DNA of 5,011 bases, from positions 1 through 5,011 of the forward strand of contig CAMZHY010000307.1 in the NCBI GenBank assembly GCA_947307005.1. The letters run 5' to 3'. This stretch comes from an uncultured Planctomycetaceae bacterium. Its GTDB lineage: Bacteria; Planctomycetota; Planctomycetia; Pirellulales; Thermoguttaceae. The translations under genes and the position numbers were made by a program. Of this stretch, positions 4,932 through 5,011 are shown piece after piece (positions within the stretch are counted from its first letter, which is position 1; each line of letters starts with the position of its first letter). The notes beneath the pieces are model-generated. The model worked only from the letters and a program-made list of their open reading frames with translations. It was not told the DNA's origin and did no database searches.

Positions 4932-5011
4932 GTGGAAAATATCGTCGCGCCCGTTCGTTAGCGACGCGAAGTCAAGACTTTCGACGCGTCCGCAAAAAAC
5001 GTCGCGCTTCC
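4932..5011. other. Region upstream of the sat promoter, nothing firm
   Basis: No gene is evident. The minus strand begins with an unpaired T6 run (4984-4989 region) whose possible stem would lie outside the window, and an AAGTC/GACTT hairpin lies near 4967-4980. These may belong to the end of the preceding gene or to sat regulation; neither can be decided. Confidence 0.4.

Noticed and set aside
4938..4975. TTGACT plus GATATT as a second sat promoter
   Set aside because: The hexamers are 26 bases apart, too far for a sigma70 promoter.

Overview
The window looks like chromosomal DNA of a bacterium, probably a planctomycete or close relative. That assignment rests only on my recollection of how the partial OleA/FabH-like protein resembles planctomycete homologues; no ribosomal RNA or taxonomic marker is present. 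All five supported genes lie on the minus strand, so the window reads biologically from right to left.

Right part (about 3560-5011): a complete sulfate adenylyltransferase gene (sat, 419 aa) with its own promoter (perfect TATAAT), a leader of about 70 nt and, 60 nt past its stop, a perfect 13-bp GC-rich stem followed by TTTT that should end its transcript. Centre (about 1108-3360): a block unlike its flanks and visibly poorer in GC. It opens with its own TATAAT promoter and a consensus Shine-Dalgarno, and holds three closely spaced genes. The first is a 324-aa Rpn/YhgA-type PD-(D/E)XK nuclease. The second is a 94-aa protein that is almost only a second copy of the nuclease's C-terminal tail. 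The third is a 298-aa charged, coiled-coil protein with three diverged copies of the same tail module and no nuclease domain. Left part (1-1064): an OleA-like/FabH-family condensing enzyme whose last residues are cut off by the window edge. It follows the third block gene after 43 bp and may be cotranscribed with it.

The most interesting reading is that the central block is an Rpn nuclease locus with spare tail modules. In E. coli Rpn nucleases, a small protein made from an internal start in the same gene (RpnS) covers the C-terminal part and inhibits the full-length toxic nuclease. Here the nuclease gene has an internal ATG (residue 253) behind GAGGAG, which would give a 72-aa tail protein. 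The neighbouring 94-aa gene has the matching internal ATG behind GAGGA, giving a 73-aa homologue. So the locus may encode one nuclease plus intragenic, stand-alone and multi-module versions of its tail, as candidate inhibitors or decoys. The module repetition and internal start sites are visible in the sequence; the antitoxin and anti-phage roles are inference. sat and the OleA-like gene have no evident functional link to the block.
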